From Tetranychus cinnabarinus (taxonomy: Eukaryota; Arthropoda; Arachnida; Trombidiformes; Tetranychidae): 64,000 nucleotides of DNA. The notes under the pieces are model-generated. The model saw nothing but the letters and a program-made list of their open reading frames with translations, was not told the origin of the DNA and did not search any database. Below are positions 12,781-27,700 of this stretch, piece after piece; the stretch's first letter is position 1; each line of letters starts with the position of its first letter. The stretch lies in assembly GCA_022266195.1 (NCBI GenBank), contig WHVY01000001.1, positions 1,798,001-1,862,000 of the forward strand, given 5' to 3'. A program made the translations under genes and the position numbers.

Positions 12781-15700
12781 ATGGGTGAGACCATGATGAT
12801 GGATCTTTGCAAGGAGGAAGATAAAGAAGGATCCAGCAAAAATATGTACCTTTACGGGGAAGAGCCTAATGAACGGCCAGCAGTGTCAACAATCTTATCC
12901 AAATTAGCCAACTATAATTATCTACCCTTGACAACCAAAGAAGGTGATCCAAACGGTACACCAAAAGGAGGTGGTGGAGCTCAACTAGGTACCATAGCTG
13001 GTGTCTATTTACCATGTATTCAAAATATTTTCGGTGTTATCCTGTTTATCAGAATGGTCTGGATAGTGGGAACTGCCGGAGTTCCAGCAGCTTTTCTCAT
13101 TGTTTTCATCTGTTGTTCAGTCACCTTTTGTACCTCAATCTCTCTTTCAGCTATAGCAACCAATGGTATCGTGCCCGCTGGCGGTTCCTACTTTATGATC
13201 TCCCGTGCCCTGGGTCCTGAATTTGGAGGAGCTGTGGGTGTTTTGTTCTTCCTTGCCACCGGTGTTGCTGGAGCCATGTACATTGCTGGTGCCATTGAGA
13301 TTATACTTAAATACATTACACCCGAATTAGCTCTTTTCGGTGATCTCAATGAGCAATCCGTTTTATATCATAATATAAGATTTTATGGGACAATGATATT
13401 GATTCTTTCGGTAATCATTGTTTTCATTGGGGTTAAATTTGTATCTAAAGTGGCGCCCTTTGCTTTAGCTGTTTGTTTGTTGTCCATTTTTTCCATCTAT
13501 TTTGGAGTCTTCATCAACTATAATGGTACTCCTGACACTTTTTGCATGGTTGGGTCAAGGATAATGTCCAATACAGGGTACAAAAATTGCAATAAAAACT
13601 CTTCCGATCCGGATTCTATTTGGCATGTTTTCTGTGTTTTCCACAATCAAAGTGTAACCGAACCCGATCAGGTAAAGGTTGGCCCTGGATTGTACAATAG
13701 ACGTTTAGATATACGGTTACAACATCGATCTGAAATTGATGGTACCATGATTGAGCCCCATTGGGACTGTGATTCATATTTTAAAAATCATGAAGTTAAA
13801 TTGGCTCGTTCAGTTCCCGGTATTGCTTCTGGAGTAATCAAAGAAAATCTTGCTATCCGTTTCAGGGAGAAAGGTGATGTTGTTACCATGGATGATGATG
13901 GTAAGAAAACAGAAAAAAAAGACTTTTATCAAATATTGTTGTTGTTAAATTAACATTATTCATATTTACCTTTACACCATTTATCCTCATTACTCGCCTT
14001 CAAACTGTCAATTTCATCTTCTTTTGAATATTCATTTTTGCTCATCCTTTCTCTCATTATCATTTTCATGCCAATTTTTTGGCTCTTCATTTCCTTCTAA
14101 TTTTCACCATTTTCACCCTTCCAAAACTTCACCCAATCTCATCCAATCAACTCTTTCTGTTTGCTTTTGTCATTAAATCAATATTGTTCAATCTTTCATA
14201 TTATTTGCAAGGTTCATTTCAATTGAAAACTCTATGTCAGATCGAGTAAGAATTTTCAATTTATTTTGTTAGCCTCTTTAATAAGCAAAGGGAAAAAGGT
14301 GATATTTTTTAATGAGAATTCATTGTCTTTCATGGAAATGTAAACCTGTGAAAGTATAATAAGCTATGCCAAGAATGAGCCCAACGGAATGTATTTAATA
14401 TCATAACAAGAATCATTATTTTGACTATTTTCCTTCTCTTCTCTTGCAACTTACATCATTGGAAAAATAGTGCAGTTTTTCCTCCAAAACCAAGCAATTA
14501 ATTTGATATAATAAACCCTTTGTCCTTTGACCATGAGTTATGAACATATAATATATCTGGAAATGACCTCCAAATGTCAGTTGGAGGTCAAATAACGGAG
14601 TGACCTTAAATGACCTCAAACTTTTGAATTTATGATTCTTCAATCAGCAGAAGCTCATAATTCAAATATGATGTCTGTAGCATCAGACATTCGTGAGTTT
14701 TGACTGTGCAGACGAGAAAAAAAATCCAGTAAAATGATGATAATAGTTGAATTTTGTGTCCTCTTCACTTTATATTAACCATCATTTTAATGATAATCAA
14801 ATGATAAGCAAACAATGATGACAAAATGTTGAATTTACCTGACCATTCAAGTGTTTTACCATTTTATCATGTAAATAGGTTTGCAAAAAAACAGTCCAAT
14901 GATCTGATGAAGTAACTCAGATAATACATCATTTAGGTTTAATAATAGGATAATAAGATGTTTGACTGAAAAAGATATCACCTTTTCATAGTAAACTTTT
15001 ATGGCAAGTCAATTAAATAAATTCATGAATATCTAGATAAAAGTCTTAATCGACTCTTATCGTGAGTTTTCATCGAAAAAAAAGGCTTGAAAAGGAACCT
15101 GAATATTTGGAGTGAAACTTGGTTACAAAGAAGGCTTCTTGTTATAATCAATTTACATTCATTTCTCATCTTATTCAGAGTTGTGCAAATGATGATTTTG
15201 CATACAGTTTCAGGCATGTTCAACATTTGATATAAACAAGAATAATAATTTCCAATTTTTGCATTCAATTGTTGAAACAAACTCTTGAAATGGCAACTTT
15301 AAATAAAGAGTAATATTGGAAAAGAAAAGCTCAGATTATTACAAGAACTTTCATCTTTTTTAATCGCATACATAATCCATAATATTGTACTTTTATATCT
15401 TTTAAATCAATAATTTTTATGCCAACATGATCATCTTCATCATCTTTCTCTTTATTATCATTTCCTTATTCGATTGGCCAATTGAAATTTAACCCTCTCT
15501 GAGTATGTCTCTAAATATTTTTCATGCTATCATGGAAAAAGTTCAATTCTTGATTCATATTCCAAGATTCAATTTTTCTTGCTTCTCCTCATAGAACATT
15601 ATTTACACTCAAAAAATTTACTCATTTCCTACCCTAGAGCATTTTGATTAGGTTTTGAAGATACAATTTAAATTGTTAACTTGCATGAATAAGAGTCAAT

Positions 15701-18700
15701 CTGATTCTATTGCTATCACTATCAATAATGATGTTGATGTTGTTGATGGTTTACATTATTATCATTACGGTAATGAAGATGGAGGATGAAATTGTGATTT
15801 TGTTTCCTCTTTTGTTTCTTTCAATTCAAGTGAATTCAATTTCCTTTTGCTTTTTTTCAACTCTTCAACATTTTATAATTCAATTTCTGTTAACTCATTG
15901 TTTGTTCACCAACAAATTTGTATGAATTATTGAAAAGGAATGAGATAAAAAATTAAATCAAGATAGATGAGATCAAAAAGAATCACAATTACTGGCCAAT
16001 CAATACGAAGAACCAATAATCGATGAAATATTTTACATAAATTTACATTCACTAGGTGATTGTAAAGTTACTTGATTGTAAATGATTATCCACATGAATC
16101 AGATTATCAATGAAAACTGTTCCAAGGAAATTAATCGACACGATTCTCCATCTTGTCTTCTAGTTTCAATCCATTCAATAGTTTCCATGGTTAACACCAA
16201 AGAGCAAAGCAAGAATAGAGAGAAAGCGCAAAATTACTTATAGCTGAAACATTGAGAGACATCTCTTCTCCTCTACTCTTTGGGTTAACAGTCATTCATG
16301 TCTACTTGATTTCAGCATGGAAATTTTTCTCTTGTCTCATCTTGGGTATAAAAAACTTCACTAGGATGTAATAGCTTATCTACTTGAACTTTTTTTATTC
16401 TTCCGTCTTGTCTTGTGGATAAAGGTTCACTTCTTTATCCTTTGATGATGTTCCCATGTTCCTCCTTCTCATTATCATGTTCATCACTTTTTCTTTCAAG
16501 CGAATACCTGAAGTTTGAGAAGTCTCATTTTGAGTTTACAGGGTTTTCATGATGAAACAGTTGAGCTGGAAAAGATAAAAAATTGTCAGAATTTATTGTG
16601 GTTGGAAGAGAAAAAAAACAAAATTTTAAATCTATTCAATGATAGAATAAAAATTGCATTGGAAACAAAGAGTAATTCTTTGTTTTACTCTTTGATTGGA
16701 AACCTTATGGTTATGTTAATACGCATACGATTACCAAAAATTGTTACATTTCTTATTCCTACTAACTCATTACTTTAAATCCTTTTTTTACAATTATTTG
16801 GCTCATTGATTTTGTCAATCAATACATTGAAGCTTTAATTTGATTGTCTTTTGATCTGTTAATGGTCAACTAAAAATGGCTTTAGGTCTATAAGTAATTG
16901 GTTTTTGGGAAAGTTTGAATAGGTTAGAAAGGTTCAGCTATATTCAACCTTACCTTTTAACATTATAAGTTCATAGGGTTGCAGAAAAAAATTGACCATC
17001 AATGGATGATATTAACTAAACAGCATACATTAGTAAATGTTATAATTATTGATTAAGAACCAAAAATTTATTTTGGTTACAGCAATCAGATTAATAGATG
17101 TAAAACAGTTGTCAAGAAATCAATTTGTCAATCGACTACATTTTGTAAAATTAACGAAAGATGCGGTTTTCTTGCGCTGGTCATAACTGTAATTAATGTG
17201 TTGAAACAAATTTTTGATTTTAAGATTGTGTATTCAATATTTATATTTATAATGTGACAACTAAAAGATGTTACACTTAACAGCCTGAAAATTTTGAATT
17301 GAACTTACGTTTATCATAAAAGGACAACAGCCAAATCGGCCCAGAATTCAAAATTTGTTCAACCATATATCAATCGAAAGCTTATGATGAGTAGAGTATG
17401 TCTTTCTGAAAATCAGATCGGCTTTGCGAGATATACTACTTTCGAAGTTTTTCATAATGCAAAAAAAATATTCAATGCCGTGGCGTTTCTTTTAAACCCT
17501 ATGAAGACCAACTCAGACCTAGTACTTATTGTTTATCGCCCTGAAAACTATTATCAAAGGTAAAAAATATATTCCCAAATGGTTGCGGTTTTAGATTCGC
17601 CATCGCAGGTTTAGGGTCACATGCATATCATCATTGAAATCAACATAAAAAGTTCTATCTGAAAGATTTGGGTTATTTTGAGCAAAAACCTCTTGCGCTA
17701 AGACATTTAAGAGCAAAACTGATTAGAGCGAACATAATTTAAAACTCAGGTTTAGTTCCGAGATCAAAGTTGAAACTTTAACCTGCTTTTTTCAATTATG
17801 GAAGCAGATTTTTCATTAAACTCAATATAATGATGTAACTTTAGATGAAAAATCAGGAAATGTACAGCCGATCACTTCGATTTTCAGTTAGATCGACTGC
17901 TTTCTGTGGCATCAATATCAACAAATTCTATGATAAAGGGGAGCTCAATTTTATTATTATCTTCAAAATTTTCAGGCTGTTAAGAGTAAACACCCTTTAT
18001 TTGGATTATTTGCTAAATTGTAAGACTATAAAAAGTAGAATTAATTTTCTCAGATGCCAATCAAATGGATGTTTACTATTATTCAAAATGTTTTACCTTT
18101 GATAAAATGTTTTACTGTGATTGCGAGAATTTTCTTGCTCCAAAATCAAAATCTTGAACTGGATCATTTACGTTAACGTTAAAGTCAATCTAACTTGCAA
18201 CCCAAAGACTATTGAATTGGCTTACTGTTTGTTTAGAGTAAAGGTACTTGGTCCTAATCAATATGCAGTAAAGTCTTGTCAACTCAATCAAACTAAATCT
18301 ACCTTCCATCTTCATCAAATTATTTTGTTCATCGTTTTCTTCTCCATCTTCCCAATCAATCAGTTATTTAGTGAAATTGAATAACAAGCCTACTTTTTTC
18401 ATTTGCAAATTAAATTACTGCTAAATATGGGAATTGAATGTACAGTTTATACAATTTAGACTCAGAATAATTTACGAATTTGCTTCGTAGCATTTTCATG
18501 TTTTTAATATCAGAATATCAATTTCTAGTCTGTAAGACTATCAACACTTTGATAGTGACATTTGTTTAATGCAGTTACAATTACTAGTTAGCTGGTTGGT
18601 AACATTATTATATAAAAATAGCTAATCACCAGAATCAGACAAAATAACAAATAGCAATTAAGTCAGACTAACCCATTGGACCATATTAATGGTTATAATT

Positions 18701-21700
18701 CATATTAGCAAGACCACAATTTAATATCAATTAAAAAGCCAAGACAATAGATGAAGAGACAAAAGAAAGCAAATAAAGATTAAATTATGAAGCTGGTTAA
18801 ATAATGTATTTTCTGGTTCCTTTTAGGTTCATCCATAAGGTTATCTGGTTATAACCAGAAGACAACATGGATTATGATTTATGCTCATAATCAAGACTTG
18901 ATACAAAATTCGATTGAAAAGTAAACAATCCATTTTTGGCTATTTAATATCTTTTTTGGGTTACCACCAACAAACCCAATTGAACCAGATATTATAAATT
19001 ATTGAGGTTATCAAGAGAGGCTTATTTTGCATTAATAATTTCAATAAAATGTGATGAACCAAATCGAGTTTATGAAACATTTCCAATTTAAGTTGTCTAT
19101 TGATTTACTGATAAAAATAAGGTTCCCTTTGGATCCAATCTAATAAAGTTGATGATAAACTCACAGTTATCCTTTTATAATACATAAGCTCATTCATCAT
19201 TTCATCCTTCAGTCATCCTCTTGATAATACAATGAAGCATCATGATGGTGATTACCTTTAGTTTAACAATTAATGTTAATAAAATACAATTTCTTCTTCC
19301 ATCCTGGTAATTCACTTTAGTTTATTTTTTCTGGTTGCTTTGCGTTAATGAATCAACTTATTCAAATAAGTCAATCATTTCTAGTTCATTTAACTGCTTT
19401 TTACATTTACAATTTGCTCTAAGTAATTAAAAAATGTTAAATTATTGTTGTTTAATCGAATTACTGGTTGAAAGTGACGTTAAAATCAATTTAATCAAAC
19501 ATTTTAACCAACCAAAACTGTTACTTTATCAGTTACTTCGGGTAAAGATGACAATCAGAAGCTTTCACTTTCCTTTCCAATTGATGGTTAATAATTAAAT
19601 TTGATAAACAATTGATTTAGTTTGTAATCGATAAATGTTAACCTTTGGATTAATAGCTTTTATATCTAGGTTTACAATTTAATTCATAAAATGGTTATTG
19701 AAGAATGGACAATTTTTGAATTGTGATTAACTTGGATAGAAATTATCAATTCCTTGATTAAGTTTATTTATCTTTAACTATACAAGCTGAGCCTCCGATC
19801 ATGACTGATCGTAAATGTCTTTTCACTGAATACAATTCACTTTTAAAGACTCAAATTATTGATGAGAAACCATTGAAACCTCCGAAAGTTGAGTAAATTT
19901 CAACAAAAACTCATTGTTAGTAAAACTAATGAAAATTTGAAACCATAAACTGTTTCCAGGTTTGAATCAAATAAGTATATTTAATGGAAAAATTCACGAA
20001 AAATTCACATAGACTTTTTTGTTGCCACATGAACCCGCTCCTGTCAAGTTATGTCCAACCTTTTCTTCTAACGTCCAACCGCATGAGATAAATTCACGAA
20101 AATATTTTTCGATCGTTGATTTTGACAATCCATGTGAAACCTTGGTTTTCGGTATTTGATGAAGCCCTCCGAGTAAAGCTATCTAATGATAAGAAACGAT
20201 TACTGATTTGAAATTAAAAATGAAAAACCTTACCTTCTCACAATTGTTTCGTAAATCTTTGCTATTTCCTATTCTCTTATTGATTTCATCTAACATTGAA
20301 TATACTTGATTGAAATTAGCTATGATAGAAGCGGATGAGTCGTCTTGATCGATGATTCTTGTTTCTTTGAAGGTCAAGTCCATTTCAATTTGTGAAATAT
20401 TCAAGGTGAATGTGAAATGCCAAATGTGAATATATATATATTCACATTTGGCAAGAAAAACTGATTACAATTAAAAACCATCCAAATTTGAAAGCTATTA
20501 CGAGGTAATGGAAAAATTGAATTTTAATTCTTGATGTAAAAATTGTGCTTTTCATTGTACAAATATCTTTATTCTTGACTTCATTTAAAAGAATAGACTT
20601 ATCCAATTTTGAAATTTGATTCAATTTGATAATAATACAATGATAGTAATAGGATCAATATCTACCTTCTTGGCTTAATATTATATTAAATGCTAAAATA
20701 TTATATTCTGTAACAATGAAATATTAATTTTCCAAATATAATGAATTCTCGGCAAAAAGCATCTTCTTTTGACGTTCAATGTTATTTTTTAAGCTAATCG
20801 GTTAAATTTAGTGTTGATTACAGTCTTTTAAATTGTTTTAGTGATTAAATTGGTCACTTTTTAAACGTGTCCGTCATTTTACTGAATCAAATGACGGATT
20901 TTCTACCGTATCAAAAATTGGAAGCCATTCATGTCACCTTCATCATGACTGTTGTTTTGAAATCTAAGAAAAAATTAGCATGTTGAAAGGCATTTAAATT
21001 CATTATAAAATGCCATCCGATCATTGTTCATCTCAGTTCAGTACTGAGACAAATTATAAAAAAACATGTAAACATTGTTCGTTTAAAATGAAACAATCAT
21101 TCTTAATCATCTATTAATCTTTTAACCATTCCAAATCAGATCAGACTCGTTCTTAAATCAAGGCAATCATGAATAAATTTCAATTCATCGCATTTTTCTT
21201 TTTATTTTCACCAACCATTACTCAATTTTTGGTAGACTTGGGTTAGGAGGCTTGGGAGGATTTAAAAAGATTTACTTGATAATTGATAGTTATTTCAATG
21301 AATGTTCATTTTCGCTTTGATTAATTATACTCTGAATTGTTTAGCAAGTTGAAGTGATCAACCTTTTCACGGCTCATCTAAACGGTTGTTATATATTGTC
21401 TTTTCAGGTTTCAATTTATTGTCACAATCATCAAATGGCTGAAGTGTTGAAAGGATTTTTTCTCCTTGATTGTAATTAAACAGTAAATGTTACAGTTTTA
21501 ACGACAAAAGGGTTTATAGAAAATCTGACTCAGCCATTAAATGAACTCTTGTCCATCTAAAAAGGAAAAAATAGAGAAAAGAAAGAAGAAAATTAAATTA
21601 ATCAAATATAAATACACTAGTAATCAGGCTTAAGTTAATTTTTAAGTATCACCATCTCGAGCATTTACAGTTTTAAGAGACACTAAAAAATGAAATCTAC

Positions 21701-24700
21701 GAAAAATTAAGTTCGATGTTTAAGGTACTTTTATTTCTTGTCAGATGGTGACTATGAACAAAATATCCAATTTCCTTACCTTAACCCTGACTACTAGTGT
21801 ACGTTCATATTTAGAGCAGATCAGCTATTGAATCAAATTCATGAAACAGTTTATACCATAAATCATTTTCCTAATAACATTACCTTCGACTCTGAACTAT
21901 TAATCAAGCAAAATTATCAATAATAATAATAGTAGTCAAATAATCACAGTTTAATAGTATTATAATCTCATTATTTGGGCTACTTTAACGTTTCATTAAT
22001 TTTTCCTGGTCAACATAACCTAATTCAACCTAATTAGGTTATTCAAACCTAATTGTTGTTTTCTGGTTGGACTTTCGCCAAATTAACTGTCAGCAAGAAA
22101 TACTCCAAGATTACTTCCATGATAGGATTAAATTAAAAATAAACATAGTTAATAAATTGAACAGAACCACGATAATTGAACACGAAAAGACAAGTTAATT
22201 TGAATCAGAACCTAAAAACTTCAAATGGCAGATTCTATTCAGAGATGTATTTACTAATTGTTTTTACTATTGTTTTTTTTTTCTTTGTTCAATTCATGGA
22301 TTACACAAACAGCTCGATATCCACCGGAATTGCCACCTTATTCAAATATATTTGTTGATTTAACGACATCGTTTACATTCTTTGTGGCAGTTTACTTTCC
22401 TTCTTGTACTGGAATCTTAGCTGGTTCAAATCGTTCAGGTGATCTGGCTGATGGTCAAAAATCAATTCCAATAGGAACCATTGCTGCTCAACTGACAACC
22501 TCTTTTGTTTACCTTTCCTCGGTTGTACTCTTTGGAGCTTGTTTCAATAATTTATTTATTCGTGATAAATTTGGAGATTGTGCTGGAGGCCAGCTGGCTG
22601 TTACCCTGGTTGCTTGGCCTTATCCAAAGTTAATTGTTTTCGGAGCTCTTTTCTCAACCCTTGGAGCAGCCCTTCAATCCCTTACTTCAGCACCTCGTCT
22701 CATTCAGGCCATTGCCAATGACGGAATCATTCCTTTTCTCAACAGGTTTGCTGTCATGGATTCCCGAGGTGAACCTGTCCGTGCCCTCATGTTAACAACT
22801 GTAATCGCCTGGGCTGCACTTCTTATTGGTAATTTGGACTTTATAGCACCCATTTTGACCATGTTTTTCTTAATGTGTTATATGTTTGTCAACCTTGCTT
22901 GCACCCTTCAATCACTTCTTAAAACACCAAATTGGAGGCCAAGGTTCAAATACTATCATTGGTAAGTAACATCACCATTATATTTAAAAAAAATCCAAAA
23001 TCAGGAGACATTAAATTCAAGGAATCCAGGCTATAAAAGAACGTTTCTTTGATGATTTTTATCCAATGGGTCCATTTTTTATCCCAAAATTTGAAGTTAG
23101 TTTGTCGGTGAAGCCATCAGTCTAAAAGTTGAGATCATTTCCGTATTTAATGGTGAATGTTTCACTTGTCAGTTGCAATCGATAAATTCAAATCAAAACC
23201 ATTTCCAATATAAAAGTGAAAACAGTGTAAGGAAAACAAAAAAGTTAAATAAATACATGCATTGCTTATTCAGTTCATGTAAGTGCCTTACATTTGTACC
23301 TTGTCCTATTTGAAAGTGTATTGGTGCATACATTAGCCAATATAAAAATGTAAACAAAAGTGATTTTCGCTCTTGATTGTGATCATAATCATTTGATTTA
23401 ACCTTTTAAATTATGGTTCCATCCACTGCATTAGTTTCCCATTAGATTAAGATGCGAATAAAATTTGTCTGGTGAACAGTATAAAGAGTTGAAATAATAT
23501 TCAAGTGTCAGATGAGTTTGGGTAAAACCTATTGAAAGTGGAATGAGGAAAAAAAAGATTATAAGAATACTGATTGGGAATTGGAGTAAACATTATTATC
23601 TGAAAACCAACGTAATCATAGAAGTAGTAATACAATTAATTGCAACTAATTATAAACACTAATCAGTTAAATGATCAGTTGGAAACAAAAATGAATCAAA
23701 TTTAATCAATTTAACGTGTAATTAGCAACAAAGCTTTCCCCAATGTAATCATAATCAATGTAACATTTGATATTTTTACCATTACTGGATTCCTATTTAC
23801 CTTAGGCTTCTTCAATTTCATGATTGTATTATAAGTCAGAATCAACATTTAGTTGTCTATTTTTTTGTCTCATTTCAGGTCATTATCAATGACAGGAGTT
23901 TTCCTGTGTTTATTTGTTATGTTTATTTCATCTTGGTATTATGCTTTATCAGCAATAATTATAGCTGGTTGTGTATATAAATATATTGAATATCGAGGAG
24001 CTGAAAAGGAGTGGGGCGATGGTTTCAGGGGTTTAGCCCTTTCAGCGGCCAGATATTCATTGTTAAGGTTGGAGGATGCTCCACCACACACCAAAAATTG
24101 GCGACCTCAGATAATGGTTTTGTTGAAATTATCTGGTGGTGATGAGTTGATCATCAAGAAACGTAATCTATTAACTTTTGTGGCTCAATTAAAGGCTGGT
24201 AAAGGCTTAACCCTGGTCTGTACCTGTATAGATGGAAATACAAATTCAATTGAAGCTCAGGCAAGAGCTTCAGCTGCCAAACAAACAATTGTTAAAGCAA
24301 TGAACGAGGAGAAGGTTAAAGGTTTTGTTAATGTACTAATTACAAATAATGTTGCTGATGGTCTATCATATTACATTCAATCAGCTGGTTTAGGTAAGTT
24401 TCATATTCAAATCAATTTTCATTTTCCTATTTTATATTCAATTACTCAGTATTAAGTATCCAACAATCAAATTGTGATTGTTTCATCAGAATATTCAAGT
24501 AAAAATTGGGTTTAATGGCAAGAAATGGGCAAAACTCTGTTGGATATTTAGTAAATACAAAAGGCTTCTCATCTGGTAATGTTACAATTTTTGAAAAGCA
24601 TTTTCTTGGTTAAACATAATTATAATCAAAATTAATAGTGGAGACTTGTTACATTTTGAGTTTCAGGGGAAAATAGAAATTAAATTGAGATAAATTGTCT

Positions 24701-27700
24701 TACGATGCAATTTATATCAATTTTGGTAAAAACAGAAACCCTAATTAGTTCAATAATTTGAATAATGTTTTTAAATGTATTACACGTTGTATATTTATTG
24801 ACATTGTCAAGTTTAATCAATATTTTCTGGTTGATAAAACTGATCAAGTTTGTACTTGAATGTGATCTTTGCAAATGTAAGTGATAACTTGAATTTTTGT
24901 ATATTGAAACTTGGCTTGGATTGATGGATTGATTGATACAATGTTGAACGACTTTCGAGATCAAGGTTAATCATCTCATCGATCACTTCTTTGATGGACA
25001 TATTCTCAATAATTATTGTACCAGTAAATGGACACAACTATGTATCAACTCTAATTAGGATCAAATGAAATTGAACAATAATTTTGTATACAATTTGATG
25101 CAAGAAGCTTTTCTCTATTACAACTTTTCTCATCCATTTTTCATGGCGATTTTTCACTCCAACTCCATTTATTTGAGTAGTTGAAATTTTTTATTACACA
25201 AGGTATTGCTAGGAATGATCATAATGATTATGATGGTGAAAATAACCATCATCACAGTCATGAAGAACAGGTTAAATTTGGAGAAGAAGAGGAACAGGAA
25301 AATGAGGGTGAAAAAAGCAAGTAGAAGATTGATATAACATCATTTATCAATTTTAGTCTCGTTTCTTTTTTCTTGGTTACTCCGTTCAAGCAAACTACCG
25401 TGATAATATGTAACAGGAAAACATGTTGTCACATCAATAAACTGACCAGGTTTGACAATGTTAACCTGAATACACATCACCTGATGGACAAAATCAATAA
25501 AAAAAATCATACTTACGTTGCAACGGTCACAAAAAATTAACCCATTAGTGAGAATGATGTGAAAAAAGCTGCGAGTTACCGGAAAATTCAAATCTTGTAG
25601 CCAAAAAAACCTAAGTGATTCACCATATGTTAACCAGAAAATCAAACAAACAAGGATAAATTGTAACATGATCATTTGAATAATATATGTATATTGATCC
25701 AAAAAGTCACCATTCAATTATTTACATGATGGAAACAATAACATTGTTAATCAACCGATGATAAATGAAGATGATTATAAAGTTGATTGAAGCCATTTTG
25801 CCATTAAATCACGTTACCATGCACACTGATTTACCGCCTTTTTTATCCAATCAAGAAACTCTTTGCTTTCCCCTCTCTTTTGGATTAAGTCAGAGTTTAT
25901 CTTTTATTTTCAACTTTAAATCTTTTGTTTTTGTGTTTATTTGGTTTAATTGTAATCTATTTGTGTTAATTTGATTTTATTTTAAATAGGTGGATTAAAG
26001 CATAATACAGTACTTCTTGGATGGCCTCATGGTTGGAGACAATCGATGAATAGTAGTAAAGTGGATGTCTTCTTGCAAACAATTAGAAATGTGACTGCCT
26101 CTAAAAATGCTTTACTTATTCCAAAAGGAGTTGATCAATGGCCAGAGACAACTTCACCAGGTTTAACTGGATTTATTGATGTTTGGTGGATAGTCCATGA
26201 TGGTGGAATGCTCATGTTACTGCCCTTCTTATTGAAACAGAACAAAGTTTGGAAAAATTGTAAACTACGGGTATTTACTGTTGCCCAAATGCAAGATAAT
26301 TCAATACAAATGAAGAAAGACCTTAAAGCTTGGTTATACGCTATCCGTATTGAAGCCTCTGTTGAGGTAATTGAATTTAATGACACCGATATTTCTCAAT
26401 ATACCTATGAACGTACCCTTCGAATGGAACAGCGTACCGAAATGTTACGCCAAATGGCCAGAGCTGCTGCTGAAGCCAATTCAGGTTCATCTTCAAATGT
26501 AACTGGTGGAACAGTGGCCAAGGCAGTTCGTTTTGCTACCAGACGTAAATCATCAACTACTTCCAATCCAACCACCTCTGATCCGTCTTCCCCACCTTCA
26601 ACAACAACCACTTTTGGTCCCACTGCCACGGTTGTCGATATTATACCATCACAACCAGTTTTTACCGTTTCCCAGGCTACACCTCCAGGGTCGCCTGAAA
26701 GGAAACACAAAAATATATTGGATAATGTGCCAAATCAAGATGAAAATGCTCCTCCACCTTTGGAAACAAATAAACTCTTAAACCTTAAACCGTGAGTTTT
26801 ATCATTCTTTTTTCTATCATTATTTTCGTGTGTAAAATGCTGAATCGGAGTTGTTTTATCAGAAATTTAAAAAAACTGTTCAACCTCATAACGCATCATA
26901 GCCTTAAGATTGATCTGTAAGATCTCATCATGATTGCTGTTACAATTTTCCTACAGAAAAAAAACCTTTAATTTTAACTTTTTGGTTAAATGTGCAAATT
27001 GATTTATTGAGATGTTGCTAAATTGTTTAGTGAACAACAAAATTATATAATGATACAAGATGCGATAAACCAGTAAATCATCTTTTTTTATTCCAAAAAG
27101 CTCATTTTACTACAAATCTTTGTGAACAAAAAAAACATGAGATTTTTTCATAATACCTATTATACAAGACTTTAGCTCATTCAAGAAAATTGCTTTCATG
27201 GAAAGTGAAAAGCAATAATGTTTAAAGTTACTTACGTTAAATTGAAAAAATTTTTACATCATGAAATCATTAATTATCATTTAGATTGAGTCAAAATGAT
27301 CTATTTTCCAGACACAAAACATGATAATCCGTTAAAACATTCGTTTCAATGAATCTTCATCGTAATCTGATTAAATCTAATATTAAACTGAATAGTATGC
27401 AGTATTTATCCAATTAATCAGTGAACAATAACATTCAGATTGAAATATCGTGGAATTGTGATATTGAGGAAAATTTTGGTCAACCTGACAATCAAATGAA
27501 CCACGGAAGAAACAAATATTAACTTACAATTTATTTGCATAAAACAATAATGCAATAACATCCGATTAAACAAAATTATCATTGCAATAATGGTCAGCTA
27601 TTAATATGTTAACTTTGTTGTTCAATCAACTAAATACGCACTTCAACTATTTACTGGTCAACACGAAATGTCAATCAAACCTTTTACTAATGCATCATTA

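Larger units (their letters stand above)
13901..22312 (+). other. KCC intron 1 (8.4 kb)
   Basis: Bounded by a donor GTAAGAAAAC and an acceptor ACACAAACAG; the split codon (G + CT, Ala) restores the KCC frame exactly. The interior is AT-rich with no plus-strand KCC-like exon. It contains a terminal-inverted-repeat element (17276-17984), a copy of a short dispersed repeat (19797-19870), a perfect palindrome (20418-20453), a possible two-exon minus-strand gene (19994-20383) and a promoter-like site with a short signal-peptide frame (21004-21246), each listed separately. Confidence 0.8.

Noticed and set aside
26405..26710. 101-codon minus frame and 91-codon plus frame over KCC exon 4
   Set aside because: Shadows of the Ser/Thr/Pro-rich KCC coding sequence.
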